Positions 14,613 through 24,300 of a DNA stretch of 35,050 nt are shown piece by piece. The stretch spans positions 1-35,050 of the IMG/VR virus record IMGVR_UViG_3300033992_000089. One strand, written 5' to 3'. Position 1 is the stretch's first letter. Each line of letters starts with the position of its first letter. A model generated the notes under the pieces. It saw nothing but the letters and a program-made list of their open reading frames with translations. It was not told the origin of the DNA and searched no databases. A program made the position numbers and the translations under genes. The stretch comes from a virus.

Positions 14613-15625
14613 AGGTTGTTGTAAATGTCCAAAAGAATCTTCTTATCAAAATTATTTGATTCAATACTATTAATTTGGTCAATAATAATTTGGTCTACGC
14701 TTTCAAACTTAAGTCCGTCAGCAGTTTGACCATTTTCATTTTGTTCTACTTTCATAGGAATCAATGCCATCTCTCTTAGTTTATGTTCTGGTATCCATGT
14801 CTCACGCAAGAAGTTAGCTTCTTCATATGAGATTTCAATATCAAGATGTACTCTAACATGACTATCAATCAATAGCAAGCCCTCAGGGTTTTCTAAAATG
14901 TCTGATAGTTTATGAACACGGAATACTGGCTGTCTTGGCCATGTATGAAATACAGGCTCAGTTCCCCATTCTAATATCATCATGCCACGTGCGTCATCAC
15001 CTGCATCAGCATAGTTATGCGGGAAAGCATTACCGATATACCAAATGTTCTTACGTGCTTGTCGTTTATGAAAGTGACCACTGAATACTTTTTCAAATCC
15101 ACCCAATTGATCCTCATTGATTTCACCATGATCGGGCATCTCAACCATTGCGTTCATATGGAAATAAGGTAATTCAAAATGACCAAACATATATTTGCCA
15201 CTTAGTTTTTGTAGTTTCTTGTAGTCATCATGTACAAGCCATGGTGCAATAACTACATCTCCTTGTTGGAAGAAGTCGTTGACGATCTTAACGTTTGGTA
15301 GATGTTTAGCCCACTCAACGCTATGAATGTCCCTACGGTCACGATAATAAAGATCGTGATTGCCTGGTATAAAATATACAGTATCAAAGTTAGCACTTAG
15401 TTTCTCCAATGCTTGTAATCCAAATTGTAATGTGTGAATGTTAATGCTTGCACGATGATGGTTGTAATCGCCCAAGAAGAAACAAGTCTCACAGTTTTCT
15501 TTTTTTGCTTTTTGAATGAACCAATCTACGAAATCGGAACAGTCTTGGTTGTGTTGTAAGCTGTTAGACTTCAATCCAAAATGAATATCAGTGAACACAG
15601 CGGCTTTTTTAAAAAGGTTACTCAT
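14609..15625 (-). CDS. 47: Recombination endonuclease subunit gp47 (Mre11/SbcD-like)
   Basis: Nuclease partner of gp46. With the ATG at 15623-15625 it has 338 residues (T4 gp47: 339). Metallophosphoesterase motifs are complete: TDIHFG (Asp13, His15), LGDYNHHR (Asp53), PGNHD (Asn89, His90), GHFE and SGHFH. These bind two metal ions for exonuclease and endonuclease action. The frame runs 12 codons further up to a TTG, but that part overlaps a promoter and hairpin; the ATG fits the family start. No Shine-Dalgarno sequence is seen, and a perfect TATAAT ends six bases before the ATG, so the message may be nearly leaderless. gp55 lies upstream, gp46 is coupled downstream. Confidence 0.95.
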   Translation of the reverse strand: MSNLFKKAAVFTDIHFGLKSNSLQHNQDCSDFVDWFIQKAKKENCETCFFLGDYNHHRASINIHTLQFGLQALEKLSANFDTVYFIPGNHDLYYRDRRDIHSVEWAKHLPNVKIVNDFFQQGDVVIAPWLVHDDYKKLQKLSGKYMFGHFELPYFHMNAMVEMPDHGEINEDQLGGFEKVFSGHFHKRQARKNIWYIGNAFPHNYADAGDDARGMMILEWGTEPVFHTWPRQPVFRVHKLSDILENPEGLLLIDSHVRVHLDIEISYEEANFLRETWIPEHKLREMALIPMKVEQNENGQTADGLKFESVDQIIIDQINSIESNNFDKKILLDIYNNL

Positions 15626-15631
15626 TTGTCT

Positions 15632-15661
15632 ATTATATAATAAAGCCGTTACACATAGCAA
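15632..15661 (-). promoter_or_regulatory. Sigma70-type promoter before gp47
   Basis: On the minus strand TTGCTA (15656-15661) and a perfect TATAAT (15632-15637) are 18 bases apart. The start would fall at about the gp47 ATG. The same -35 hexamer TTGCTA occurs in the promoter of gp55. Confidence 0.5.
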
Positions 15662-15668
15662 CGGCTTT
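15642..15668 (-). terminator. Hairpin between gp55 and gp47
   Basis: Nine-base-pair perfect stem AAAGCCGTT/AACGGCTTT with a nine-base loop, seven bases after the gp55 stop. On the minus strand it is followed by ATTATATAAT, not a clean T run, so it may be a weak terminator or an mRNA-stabilising end. It overlaps the gp47 promoter. Confidence 0.5.
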
Positions 15669-15675
15669 GGTTAAA

Positions 15676-16581
15676 TTATTCTTCGTATACTGTAGAACTA
15701 GTTCCAATACCCTGTCGTGACCAACTTGGATTGAGACCATTGATTTCTAATATATCATCACGTATGTTTTGATTGCGTTTTTCTGTATTCAATACCCTAC
15801 AGAAGCTATTAGTGATAGCAGCCGTATAATAAGCGAATGGATTTGCTGATTTGGCTTCATTGAATCGTAAGCCAACATATGTTAGTTGAAGGATAGCACT
15901 ATTACGCATCTCATCGTTGTATGTATACCCACGCCAATTATATTTCATTGCGTATTTTTCGCACATCATAATATACATACGGGCAAGTTTGTTTGTGATT
16001 TTACCATGTTCTTTGTTGAAATTTCCAGTTTCTAAATCACCTTCCCAATGACTTTTACCAACACATTTAAATGTATTAGTTGAATCTATTTTATAATGTT
16101 GGAATGGGGGAAAGTTTACTTTAACGTGAACCATGTCATCTACTTCAGCTTTGGTAGTATTATCTTCTAAGTCAGCAAAAATCTCATCTGGGTCAGCTTC
16201 CTCAAACTCAAAGATATCCTTTGCTGTTTTCTTTTTAACTGTTTTGCGGGGTTGTTTTGGTGCAACCGGAACATGATCCCAAGTCATTACACGAAATACT
16301 AAATCTGTGATTTCTATTGAATCTGGGCTAACAGCATCTTTACTACCTTGTTCTAAGCTAAGACGTAAAGCACGTGTTTCTTTTGCTTGTTGAATAGTTT
16401 CTGGTTTGAATGCATATTCTAAGCTTTCTTCAATACTAGATTGGGGCATATCTACAATAAAATCATAGCGATGATAGCTTGGGTCTGCAAAGTAACAATA
16501 AGCGTTTTTGCTTTCGTGTATCTCTTTTAGAATGTCTTTATTATTTAAATAGTTGACAGGTTTGCGTGAGGGTAGGGACAT
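15676..16581 (-). CDS. 55: Late-transcription sigma factor gp55, with N-terminal extension
   Basis: Directs host RNA polymerase to late promoters. Residues about 190-290 carry the family core: MKYNWRGYTYNDEMRNSAIL, YVGLRFNEAKSANPFAYYTA and QNIRDDILEINGLNPS, as in gp55 of cyanophage-type T4 relatives. T4 gp55 has 185 residues; this protein has 301. The added N-terminal half starts with an apparently separate conserved block (DILKEIHESKNAYCYFADPS, then MPQSSIEESLEYAF and DLVFRVMTWDHVP), followed by a basic stretch (KKKTAKD) and an acidic one. The C-terminus ends SSTVYEE, without an obvious hydrophobic clamp-binding tail such as T4's. The long start is supported by GGAG before the ATG at 16581 and a well-placed sigma70 promoter. 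Confidence 0.88.
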   Translation of the reverse strand: MSLPSRKPVNYLNNKDILKEIHESKNAYCYFADPSYHRYDFIVDMPQSSIEESLEYAFKPETIQQAKETRALRLSLEQGSKDAVSPDSIEITDLVFRVMTWDHVPVAPKQPRKTVKKKTAKDIFEFEEADPDEIFADLEDNTTKAEVDDMVHVKVNFPPFQHYKIDSTNTFKCVGKSHWEGDLETGNFNKEHGKITNKLARMYIMMCEKYAMKYNWRGYTYNDEMRNSAILQLTYVGLRFNEAKSANPFAYYTAAITNSFCRVLNTEKRNQNIRDDILEINGLNPSWSRQGIGTSSTVYEE

Positions 16582-16606
16582 AGTTCTCCGTTATTATGTT
16601 GATGTA

Positions 16607-16635
16607 AGTATAACATTATTGTTGCAGAATAGCAA
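16607..16635 (-). promoter_or_regulatory. Sigma70-type promoter for gp55
   Basis: TTGCTA (16630-16635) and TATACT (16607-16612) with the ideal 17-base spacer on the minus strand. The predicted start near 16600 leaves a 20-base leader with GGAG. It lets host sigma70 polymerase make the late sigma factor before late transcription begins. Confidence 0.6.
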
Positions 16636-16669
16636 CTATTTTGTGAGGGAAAGGGTAAAAATACTACTT

Positions 16670-16677
16670 TATTTAGT
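16670..16677 (-). promoter_or_regulatory. Leftward late-type motif upstream of gp55
   Basis: ACTAAATA on the minus strand, 88 bases upstream of the gp55 ATG and behind its sigma70 promoter. If active it would let gp55 amplify its own operon. Confidence 0.35.
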
Positions 16678-16678
16678 A

Positions 16679-16687
16679 GATAAATAT
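16679..16687 (+). promoter_or_regulatory. Late promoter motif for the baseplate hub operon
   Basis: GATAAATAT on the plus strand, 21 bases before the ATG at 16709; AAGGAT lies at 16692-16697. It is back to back with the leftward motif at 16670-16677. Confidence 0.6.
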
Positions 16688-16708
16688 AAGTAAGGATAAC
16701 AACATATT

Positions 16709-18397
16709 ATGGCAAACCCAACCACAGCCGCTGAATGGAAACAAGTTGCAGCCAATGCTCAGGCACAGATAGATGCGGTCAACCAACAAAAGGCACAAGG
16801 TGAAGCACAGATCACTGCGCTAGAACAACAACTACTAGCCAATGGTCAACAAATAAGTGACTACTTAATCGCTAATCCTAGAATTACCTCAAGAGACCCT
16901 GGATTATTAGCTTTACAAGCACAGACAGATACTATTAAACAGAATTTAGCTAAAACAGAAGTATATGTAAGAGCCACATTAACATCACAGCTATTTCAAC
17001 TTAGAGCAACAATAAACAATGCTAACACACAGGCTGGAGTAGCATCTACTGGTGCTCCAAATACAAACACAAATACTCCGCCTGAAACGGTTGTACCAGA
17101 TCAATCTAACACGGCAGTAACAACTACAACAGAACCTGAACCAGTTCAGCAATCAGTAATAGATCCAAACACTGATCCTAATACTAATATAGGTTCTGAA
17201 CCAGTGGTTGAAAATGCTACTCCTCAATTCGCTACTGGGCAAAATGAGGCCACCAATGCCGCTTTCTTAGAAGCAAACGCATCAGAACAACAAGTTATAG
17301 ATCCAAATAGTGATCCTAATACTAATATTGGTGAAGACGGGCAAAATCAAGATACAGAAATACCAATTGATAAACCAAATATAGATCCAAATAGTGACCC
17401 TAACACAAACATAGGTACAGAAGGACAAACAGTAACATCACCCAGTTCTATAACAGAAAATGTTTTTGATCCTAGGCAAGAGGTTACTGAAAATGTCTTT
17501 GATCCTAGACAAGAAGTTCAAGAAAGTGTATTTGACCCGTCAGCCGGTGGCAGTGGACAAGGCATATCAACTGCATTAAACAATACACGTGCCACTGCAA
17601 CAAAACAAGATAGTGCTAACTTTCAGCAAAAGCCAGATTGGCGAGCAAGATTAAGTCTAGCACCAAACGCAAACTATTTGTATAAAGTGCCAAAAGGTCA
17701 GGCAGGTATATTAGCACCATTGCAAGGAACAGACGGTGTAATCTTCCCATATACACCGGCAATATCAGTTACATACAGTGCTGGATATGATCCAAGTGAT
17801 TTAATACATAGTAACTATAAAGTTTATCAATATAAAGGTAGTAGTGTAGATACAGTTTCAATCACGGCTGATTTTACAGCACAAGATACAACAGAAGCAA
17901 ACTACTTATTAGCAGTTATTCACTTCTTTCGTTCAGTAACCAAAATGTTCTATGGTCAGGATCAGAATCCCAATAATGGTGTACCCCCGCCGCTGTGTTA
18001 TCTGAGTGGGTTTGGAGCATACACATTTGATGCACACCCATTAGTTGTAACTAACTTTACATATGCTACCCCAACAGAAGTAGATTATATTCGTGCTGGT
18101 AGTCAAACTAATCAGCCCGGAGTAAATGTAGCACAACAAAATAGTATAGTAAATAGTTTTGTACCAAGTGTATTGCGTACAGCAATAAATGGTTTAGCTC
18201 CAAAACTACCAAACTTCTCAACACAGAACTCAATGATTAATAGTGAAGCAACATACATTCCTACAAAACTACAACTGCAAATCACTTGTATACCAATCGT
18301 TACAAGAAATGATATCAGTAACAAGTTCAGTCTTAAAGAATATGCTACAGGTGCATTATTACGTGGTAGCAAACGTTCAGGTGGAGGTATCTGGTAA
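16709..18397 (+). CDS. Tube-fold baseplate protein with repeat linker (gp48/gp54-like)
   Basis: A 562-residue protein in three parts. Residues 1-110 are a helical, Gln/Ala-rich coiled coil. Residues 115-305 are a disordered Asn/Thr/Asp/Pro-rich linker with three copies of DPN(T/S)DPNTNIG and three of 'VFDP' units. Residues 310-562 form the compact part, with FPYTPAISVTYSAGYDPSDL, a strand-rich stretch ending SITADFTAQDTTEANYLLAV, then HFFRSVTKMFYGQDQNP and a late KLQLQITCIPIVTRND. This layout resembles tail-tube-fold baseplate proteins such as T4 gp54 and gp48, which cap the hub and start the tube. It starts the baseplate operon and overlaps gp53 by one base (TAATG). The exact T4 equivalent is uncertain. 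Confidence 0.6.
   Translation: MANPTTAAEWKQVAANAQAQIDAVNQQKAQGEAQITALEQQLLANGQQISDYLIANPRITSRDPGLLALQAQTDTIKQNLAKTEVYVRATLTSQLFQLRATINNANTQAGVASTGAPNTNTNTPPETVVPDQSNTAVTTTTEPEPVQQSVIDPNTDPNTNIGSEPVVENATPQFATGQNEATNAAFLEANASEQQVIDPNSDPNTNIGEDGQNQDTEIPIDKPNIDPNSDPNTNIGTEGQTVTSPSSITENVFDPRQEVTENVFDPRQEVQESVFDPSAGGSGQGISTALNNTRATATKQDSANFQQKPDWRARLSLAPNANYLYKVPKGQAGILAPLQGTDGVIFPYTPAISVTYSAGYDPSDLIHSNYKVYQYKGSSVDTVSITADFTAQDTTEANYLLAVIHFFRSVTKMFYGQDQNPNNGVPPPLCYLSGFGAYTFDAHPLVVTNFTYATPTEVDYIRAGSQTNQPGVNVAQQNSIVNSFVPSVLRTAINGLAPKLPNFSTQNSMINSEATYIPTKLQLQITCIPIVTRNDISNKFSLKEYATGALLRGSKRSGGGIW
17162..17416 (+). repeat. Three spaced copies of a DPNxDPNTNIG repeat
   Basis: Copies encode residues 152-162, 198-208 and 226-236 of the 562-residue protein. 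The amino-acid unit is nearly identical, while synonymous codons differ, so selection has kept the peptide. Confidence 0.85.
17456..17539 (+). repeat. Three tandem copies of an ENVFDPRQEV-type repeat
   Basis: Ten- to eleven-residue units TENVFDPRQEV, TENVFDPRQEV and QESVFDPS in direct tandem just before the compact C-terminal domain. The DNA copies are close, suggesting recent duplication. Confidence 0.85.
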
Positions 18398-18708
18398 TGT
18401 CTAATAATGCTTTTTATCCAGCATCAAGTCCTTATTTTGCTACTGGTGTAGTGAATGGTAGATTTTTAGATGTATTGGTAGATAGACCTATCCCTAAATT
18501 GGGTAGTGATAGATATTGGGAAATCACTAACACATATGATTTACGTCCAGATATGTTAGCATATGACTTATATGCCAATCCTAAGTTATGGTGGGTATTT
18601 GCAAGTAGAAACCCGAACACATTGAAAGATCCGTTCTTTGATTTTACTACAGGTACAAGTATCTACTTACCAGAAGCCGCAACATTAAAACAAGTATTAG
18701 GTATATAA
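18397..18708 (+). CDS. 53: Baseplate wedge protein gp53 (LysM-like)
   Basis: A 103-residue protein. The central stretch RYWEITNTYDLRPDMLAYDLYANPKLWWVF, followed by NPNTLKDPFFDFTTGTSIYLP, is the mark of the gp53 family, whose core is LysM-like; key residues are the Trp-Trp pair in KLWWVF and the final Ile-Tyr-Leu-Pro. T4 gp53 has 196 residues, so this is a minimal form. In T4 gp53 joins neighbouring wedges to the hub. It shares one base with the preceding stop codon (TAATG) and the next gene begins immediately after its stop, so translation of the three genes is probably linked. Confidence 0.85.
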   Translation: MSNNAFYPASSPYFATGVVNGRFLDVLVDRPIPKLGSDRYWEITNTYDLRPDMLAYDLYANPKLWWVFASRNPNTLKDPFFDFTTGTSIYLPEAATLKQVLGI

Positions 18709-21360
18709 ATGACAATTGAAACAGATGAGCTAGGTATTATAATATCTTCTACGCCTGATAAAAATGATTTAGGGGCTACTCCCGCCAACGATGATTATAG
18801 GAATGAGCCTGATTATGCCGCTAGAGTTGCCGCAATGGAAAACAATGCTACTGCAACTGGTAGTGACGAAATAGAAACTATCAATAAAAGTTTTGCAGGT
18901 AAAACACAAGCAGGTCAAGCACAAACTCCTGCAGGAAATAGTGTAGTAGATAAAAGTGTAGGCACTGGACCAAAACCCGGTTCTAGATTACAAAATCCAT
19001 TAGGTAACTTTAGTAGCTATACATATCAAATAAGTTTGTATATGATTACTCCTGACGCATATCAAGCATTCAACTTATCGGGTAGAAAAAATATCAACTC
19101 ATTATCTGCAACAGACGCTAGAGGTCAAGCAACTAACGGTGGTGCATTTTTGGTTGCACAATCAGGTGGTATAAACAATAAAACAAGTCGTAGAGCACCT
19201 GGATTTGAACTAGATTATTATATAGATGATTTAAAAATTAAATCCGCAATCAATGGAAAGAATACACAATCTACTTCTAATGTAACTTCACTTTCATTTA
19301 ATATATATGAACCTTACGGGTTTTCTTTTATTACTAAACTAAAACGTGCTAAAGAAACATTACAAAAAAATAGTAAAATAAAAAATTATGATAAAGCAAT
19401 GAATGCAAGTAAGCAATTCTTTGTTTTGGGAATTAGATTTCAAGGTTATGATAAGAATGGTACTATTGCGAACGCCAGTCAAGTATTTTCAGATGACACA
19501 TTAAACACTAGTCCGGACGCTAGTGGTGTATATGAAAGATTTTATGATATATTGTTGACTGGAATGAAATTTAAAATTAATGGTGGCGCAACTACTTATA
19601 ATATTACTGCTAATGTTATTGCAACTAATGTAGCATTAGGAACAGCACGTGGTATGGTTGATAATGATATACCGCTTGTAGCAAGTACCGTTAAAGAAGC
19701 ATTAGAAGGTGATGGTGATGGAATTACTAGTTTATTAAAAACAATAAATGAAACACAACAATCATTGTTTAAACGAAAATCAATAGAAATACCAAATGTG
19801 TATAAGGTTAGATTTATAGGTGATATTGCATCACTAGAAAATGCAAGTCTTATTAGTAAAGCAGATCCGGATAAATCCAAATACCCAATGAGTAGAGCGG
19901 ATAAATCAACTGAAGTTAATGAAGGTACTAGTGTTAATTCAGTTCCAGATGTAACCAAACGACTAATATCTATAAAACATGATACTCCTATAACACAGGC
20001 AATTAATAATATTATAAAACAAAGTTCATATATGGAAGATGCACTTAAATCTATACTAGTTGCAAGTACAGAACCAGATCCTGCTACAGGAAGTCCTCCG
20101 GTTGTTGATAAAAAAGATGTACCACCCATTAAATGGTATAATATTAGTCCGGAAGTTAAATGTTTGGGATTTGATACTAAAGTAGGTGATTTTGCATATG
20201 AGATAACATATGTAATACAACCATATGAGACACCGGCAGCATCCTCACCGTATACAAAATCTAGTAAGTATTATGGACCTCACAAGCGATATGAATACTG
20301 GTTTACTGGTAAGAATACTGAAATCTTATCATATGAACAAACTATGGATAATACTTATTTCAATGTTACTTTAAGTAAAGCCGGAGATCCAGCAAGTCAA
20401 GGTGGCGGAACTGATTCTCCTGTTTATGCAGGTAAAAAACAAGCCCAAGACAGTACGGGTAAAATAGATGTTGGTATGGAAGCACAAAATGCTTATATGA
20501 CAAGTTTGTTCGATCCCGGAGCATATGCTAAGGCTAAAATCAGTATATTAGGTGACCCAGATTATCTAGCACAAGAAACACCAAGCAGTATTAATGAAGT
20601 TTATAGACAGTTTTACAAGAGTGACGGATTTACTATTAATCCCAATGGTGGTCATGTATTCATTGAAATTGATTTTAAAGAAGCAGTGGACTATAAAAAT
20701 AGTGATGGTTTAATGGATATTAATTCATCAATATACTTTTGGAATTATCCACCGGAAGTAGCTAATAAAATCAAAGGTGTAAGCTATATGGTAATAGAAA
20801 TAGAACACAACTTTAAGGGCGGCAAGTTTGAACAAACATTGAACTGTACCATCAACACATTCCCTGGGGTATTGGGTACACCGGCTGCAGCCTTAGGTGG
20901 CAGAGCAAATACAACAGATGCGGCAGCAGCCAGAACTGGGGTAGCGTTAACTGCTGAAACAGCAAACAATGCACGTGCAGCCTTTGCGGCAACTGATCCT
21001 AGAAGAATAGACCTATCAAGTTCAGATGTACGTACTAGTACAAATGAAGGTGGTGATGGTCCTACTCCAAGTAGTGATAGTAGTACATCGTCATCATCTG
21101 GTTTTATGCAAGACGATGTGACCGGTGTAGACGCGGCGATAGCATTACAACAGTTACCAGATAATACAGAACTTTTATACAATGATACCCCTATTACAAC
21201 TACGACTACAAGTAATCGATTGGGCGTAGCTAATGATGATAGTGTTCAAAGCTCAGGTCAAACTCAAAATGGTATTGCTAACTCACAAAGCCCTGATGCA
21301 GGCAGAGAAACAGAAAACACTACATTACTTACTGGTGCAAGACCAGGTGAAGGTGCATAA
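18709..21360 (+). CDS. Baseplate hub protein, gp27-like
   Basis: An 883-residue protein. After a disordered N-terminus (1-100) come strand-rich parts: NFSSYTYQISLYMITPDAYQ near 103-122, FELDYYIDDLKIKS and SLSFNIYEPYGFSF near 165-205, and QFFVLGIRFQGYD. Further on, AYAKAKISILGDPDYLAQ (about 604-621) and GVSYMVIEIEHNFKGGKFEQTL (about 692-713; key parts IEIEHNF and KFEQTL) resemble the C-terminal part of tail-hub proteins of the gp27/gpD kind. The last 150 residues are low-complexity Ser/Thr/Ala. T4 gp27 has 391 residues, so this would be a much enlarged hub. Placement directly before, and one base overlapping, the gp5-like spike gene fits a hub that carries the spike. No close family match can be claimed. 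Confidence 0.6.
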   Translation: MTIETDELGIIISSTPDKNDLGATPANDDYRNEPDYAARVAAMENNATATGSDEIETINKSFAGKTQAGQAQTPAGNSVVDKSVGTGPKPGSRLQNPLGNFSSYTYQISLYMITPDAYQAFNLSGRKNINSLSATDARGQATNGGAFLVAQSGGINNKTSRRAPGFELDYYIDDLKIKSAINGKNTQSTSNVTSLSFNIYEPYGFSFITKLKRAKETLQKNSKIKNYDKAMNASKQFFVLGIRFQGYDKNGTIANASQVFSDDTLNTSPDASGVYERFYDILLTGMKFKINGGATTYNITANVIATNVALGTARGMVDNDIPLVASTVKEALEGDGDGITSLLKTINETQQSLFKRKSIEIPNVYKVRFIGDIASLENASLISKADPDKSKYPMSRADKSTEVNEGTSVNSVPDVTKRLISIKHDTPITQAINNIIKQSSYMEDALKSILVASTEPDPATGSPPVVDKKDVPPIKWYNISPEVKCLGFDTKVGDFAYEITYVIQPYETPAASSPYTKSSKYYGPHKRYEYWFTGKNTEILSYEQTMDNTYFNVTLSKAGDPASQGGGTDSPVYAGKKQAQDSTGKIDVGMEAQNAYMTSLFDPGAYAKAKISILGDPDYLAQETPSSINEVYRQFYKSDGFTINPNGGHVFIEIDFKEAVDYKNSDGLMDINSSIYFWNYPPEVANKIKGVSYMVIEIEHNFKGGKFEQTLNCTINTFPGVLGTPAAALGGRANTTDAAAARTGVALTAETANNARAAFAATDPRRIDLSSSDVRTSTNEGGDGPTPSSDSSTSSSSGFMQDDVTGVDAAIALQQLPDNTELLYNDTPITTTTTSNRLGVANDDSVQSSGQTQNGIANSQSPDAGRETENTTLLTGARPGEGA

Positions 21361-24300
21361 TGGCAAATAATATATTCAAACCAAAAGGTGCAACAAGCGC
21401 CGGCAAATTAGGAGCAGGCGGTGCAGTAGTTAGTCCGGTACCTGTATTTGGAGTAGTAAAAGATAATATTGATCCTATTCGTTCTGGTAGACTACGAGTT
21501 TATGTAAGTGATATGGGAGGAACAAATCCCGAAGATGCTAATAGTTGGGTTACTGTAAACTACATGACACCTTTCTATGGATTAACAGAAGGATCCGGTG
21601 ATAAGACAGGATACGGAACATATTTACAAAACCCAGTCAGCTATGGTATGTGGACTAGTCCACCTGATGTAGGTACAACTGTTATTTGTATATTTGTTAA
21701 TGGTGATCCTAACTATGGATATTGGATTGGGTGTGTACCTGAGCCAGAAGCACTGTACATGGTACCAGCTAACGGATCAACAGAAACAGCAGTTCTTAAT
21801 CCCAGTGAGGCAAATAGTTACGGTGGTGCAAAGAAACTCCCAGTAACTAACATCAATACTAATAACGATGCAATCAATAATAGCCCGACGTTTTATAATG
21901 AACCTAAACCAGTTAACAGTTATCTTGCAGGCGTATTAAATCAACAAGGTCTAATAAGAGATACGATCCGTGGTACAATAGGTACCAGTAGTCAACGTGA
22001 GAGCCCTAGTCGTGTTGGATGGGGAGTTAATACTCCGGGTAGACCTATATATGAAGGTGGTTTTACAGATGAAACGATAGCTAAAGCCGCAACCGGTCAA
22101 GGACAACAAAGTGGATTAAAAATAACTTCACGTAGAGTTGGTCACAGTATTGTAATGGATGATGGTGATTTATTAGGTAGAGACCAATTAGTAAGAATAC
22201 GTAGTAGTTTAGGACATCAAATATTAATGAGTGATGATGGACAATGCTTATTCATCATTCACGCTAACGGACAAAGTTGGGTTGAGTTAGGTAAAGAAGG
22301 TACAATAGATATGTACGCTACTAACTCTGTCAACATTAGGACACAGGGTGATTTAAACTTACATGCTGATAATAATATCAATATGCATGCCAAAAAAGAT
22401 TTTAATCTTTATGCTGAAAATGTAACAGTCAATAGTGATAAGAAAACTGATTTTAGAATTGGTACTGATTACAGTATGCAATCATTGGGTAAGTATACTT
22501 TAAAAGTTGGTGCAGGTATGAGTTTAGCAAGTGAAGGAGAAGCAAGTTTTGCTAGCACTGCGGCTGCATTTGTCAATGGTAGTAAAGTTAACTTAAATAC
22601 AGGTTCTGCAAGTTTAGTTCCAGCAGAGGTAAAACCATTAACAACTATAGCACATACTGATACATTGTATGATAGTACAAAGGGTTGGGCGGCAGCACCA
22701 AGTGCTTTGTTAAGTATTACAAGTCGTGCACCTGCTCATAGTCCATGGAATAGTGCAAATCAAGGTGTTGATGTTAAAGTAGATAACAATGCAAGTGCAA
22801 ACTTCCCAAGTGCACCGGCTCCGGCTGTAGCTACTGCAAACGCATCAGTGCCCGGCACACCACCTGTACCAGTTACTGCGGCAGCAGCCTCAACTGTACC
22901 GGTTACTGGTGCCATTAGTAAAGCAGTTCCAGCAATCCCCACAGCAGTATTAGTAAGTCAAACAGCGGCATCGGCTGCTTCAGGCATAGCTAAAGACGCA
23001 GTAGCTAAAGGTGCAGGAGTGGTACAGACAGCAACTGGTGCTGTAGGATCGGTAGGAAAGCTAGCACAAAGTCCAGAACAAATGGAAGCTGCCGGCATAT
23101 TAAAAGCTGGATCAGCAGTATTGATTGCCTCTTTAATCTCTCAAGGAAAAACTATTGAAGAAGCAATGACTGACAACTTGTTTACAGGTATGCCAGGGGC
23201 AGAGAATTTACAAGCCTATATAGCTAGTACCGCTTCACAAGTTAAAGCACAAGTTTCTAACTTTCAACAAGCTCAAACTAAACTTACACAAGCCGGAGTC
23301 ATAACAGGTAACGAAGATGCTAGCCAAATTACAGGGGCTATTAATTCAGTAACAGGTGTAGGCATGGATGCTACTGTTGACTTATTAAAAACTGCATCCA
23401 ATGTTAATGGGGCAGGTGTGTCAGGTGTTGTAGGTGTTACAGTAGGAGCTGCCAATAAAATGTTAGGAGATGCAAAATCATTAGTATCATCTGGTAACTA
23501 TGCCGCAAATCTATCTAATAAGATGACCGGAGGACTACCATCTCTATCAACATCATTAGATGGATTGAAGAAAACAATAGGTGGAGGTGTCAGTGGGTTA
23601 TTAGAAAGCGCAAAAGGAATTGCCGCTGGAGCATTCGCCGCAATAACAAAAGGTTTCCCATCACTAAAGGCAGGCGTACCTCAAAACTTAAAACAGATTG
23701 CTGATAAGGCAACGAATGATATTCAAACTGCTGGAACAACTGCAAGTGATACTGCAAGTATAGTCAAAGCAGCCGCATCTGCTTCAGGAGTAAATGTTGC
23801 AGCCATTGCATCAGGCACGGCATCAGCCGCAATCAATGGTGTAGCCAGTGTCAATACAGCAGTAACTGCCGCAGTTGGTTCTACCACAAATATAGTAACT
23901 GCATTAGAAAATGCAGAAAGTGCTGTTAGCGCAACATTACCTGCAAGTGTTGCTAGTGGATTAAACAACTTACCAGGCGCACAAAATGCAGTATCAACTG
24001 CTGTTAAGGGCGGAGTTTCTGCGGTTAACTTAGTACCAGGTGTCTCTGTACTTAGAAACTCAGTAACAAATATTACGGCTTCAGTTAGTACCGGAAATAT
24101 TACAGGAGCAGCCAATACATTAGTTAATCAACTAAAACAACCCGGAGCATCATTATTACAAAAAGCAAGTCTTGGACTAAGTCCAGCCGCACTTACTTTA
24201 TTAGAAAACTCTATTGCACAAATAAGCTCAGAGGGTGGAACGCAAATCAAACCACCGACAGTTGGGACTAGTACTGACAACACCCGCCCTGCTTTAGCAA

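Noticed and set aside
15626-15661. TTG start adding 12 residues to gp47
   Set aside because: The added part overlaps the promoter and hairpin and is not part of the family's start.
17162-17416. DPNxDPNTN repeats as calcium-binding thrombospondin-type repeats
   Set aside because: The Asp/Asn pattern is suggestive, but the cysteines and spacing of that family are missing; kept only as a possibility in the finding.
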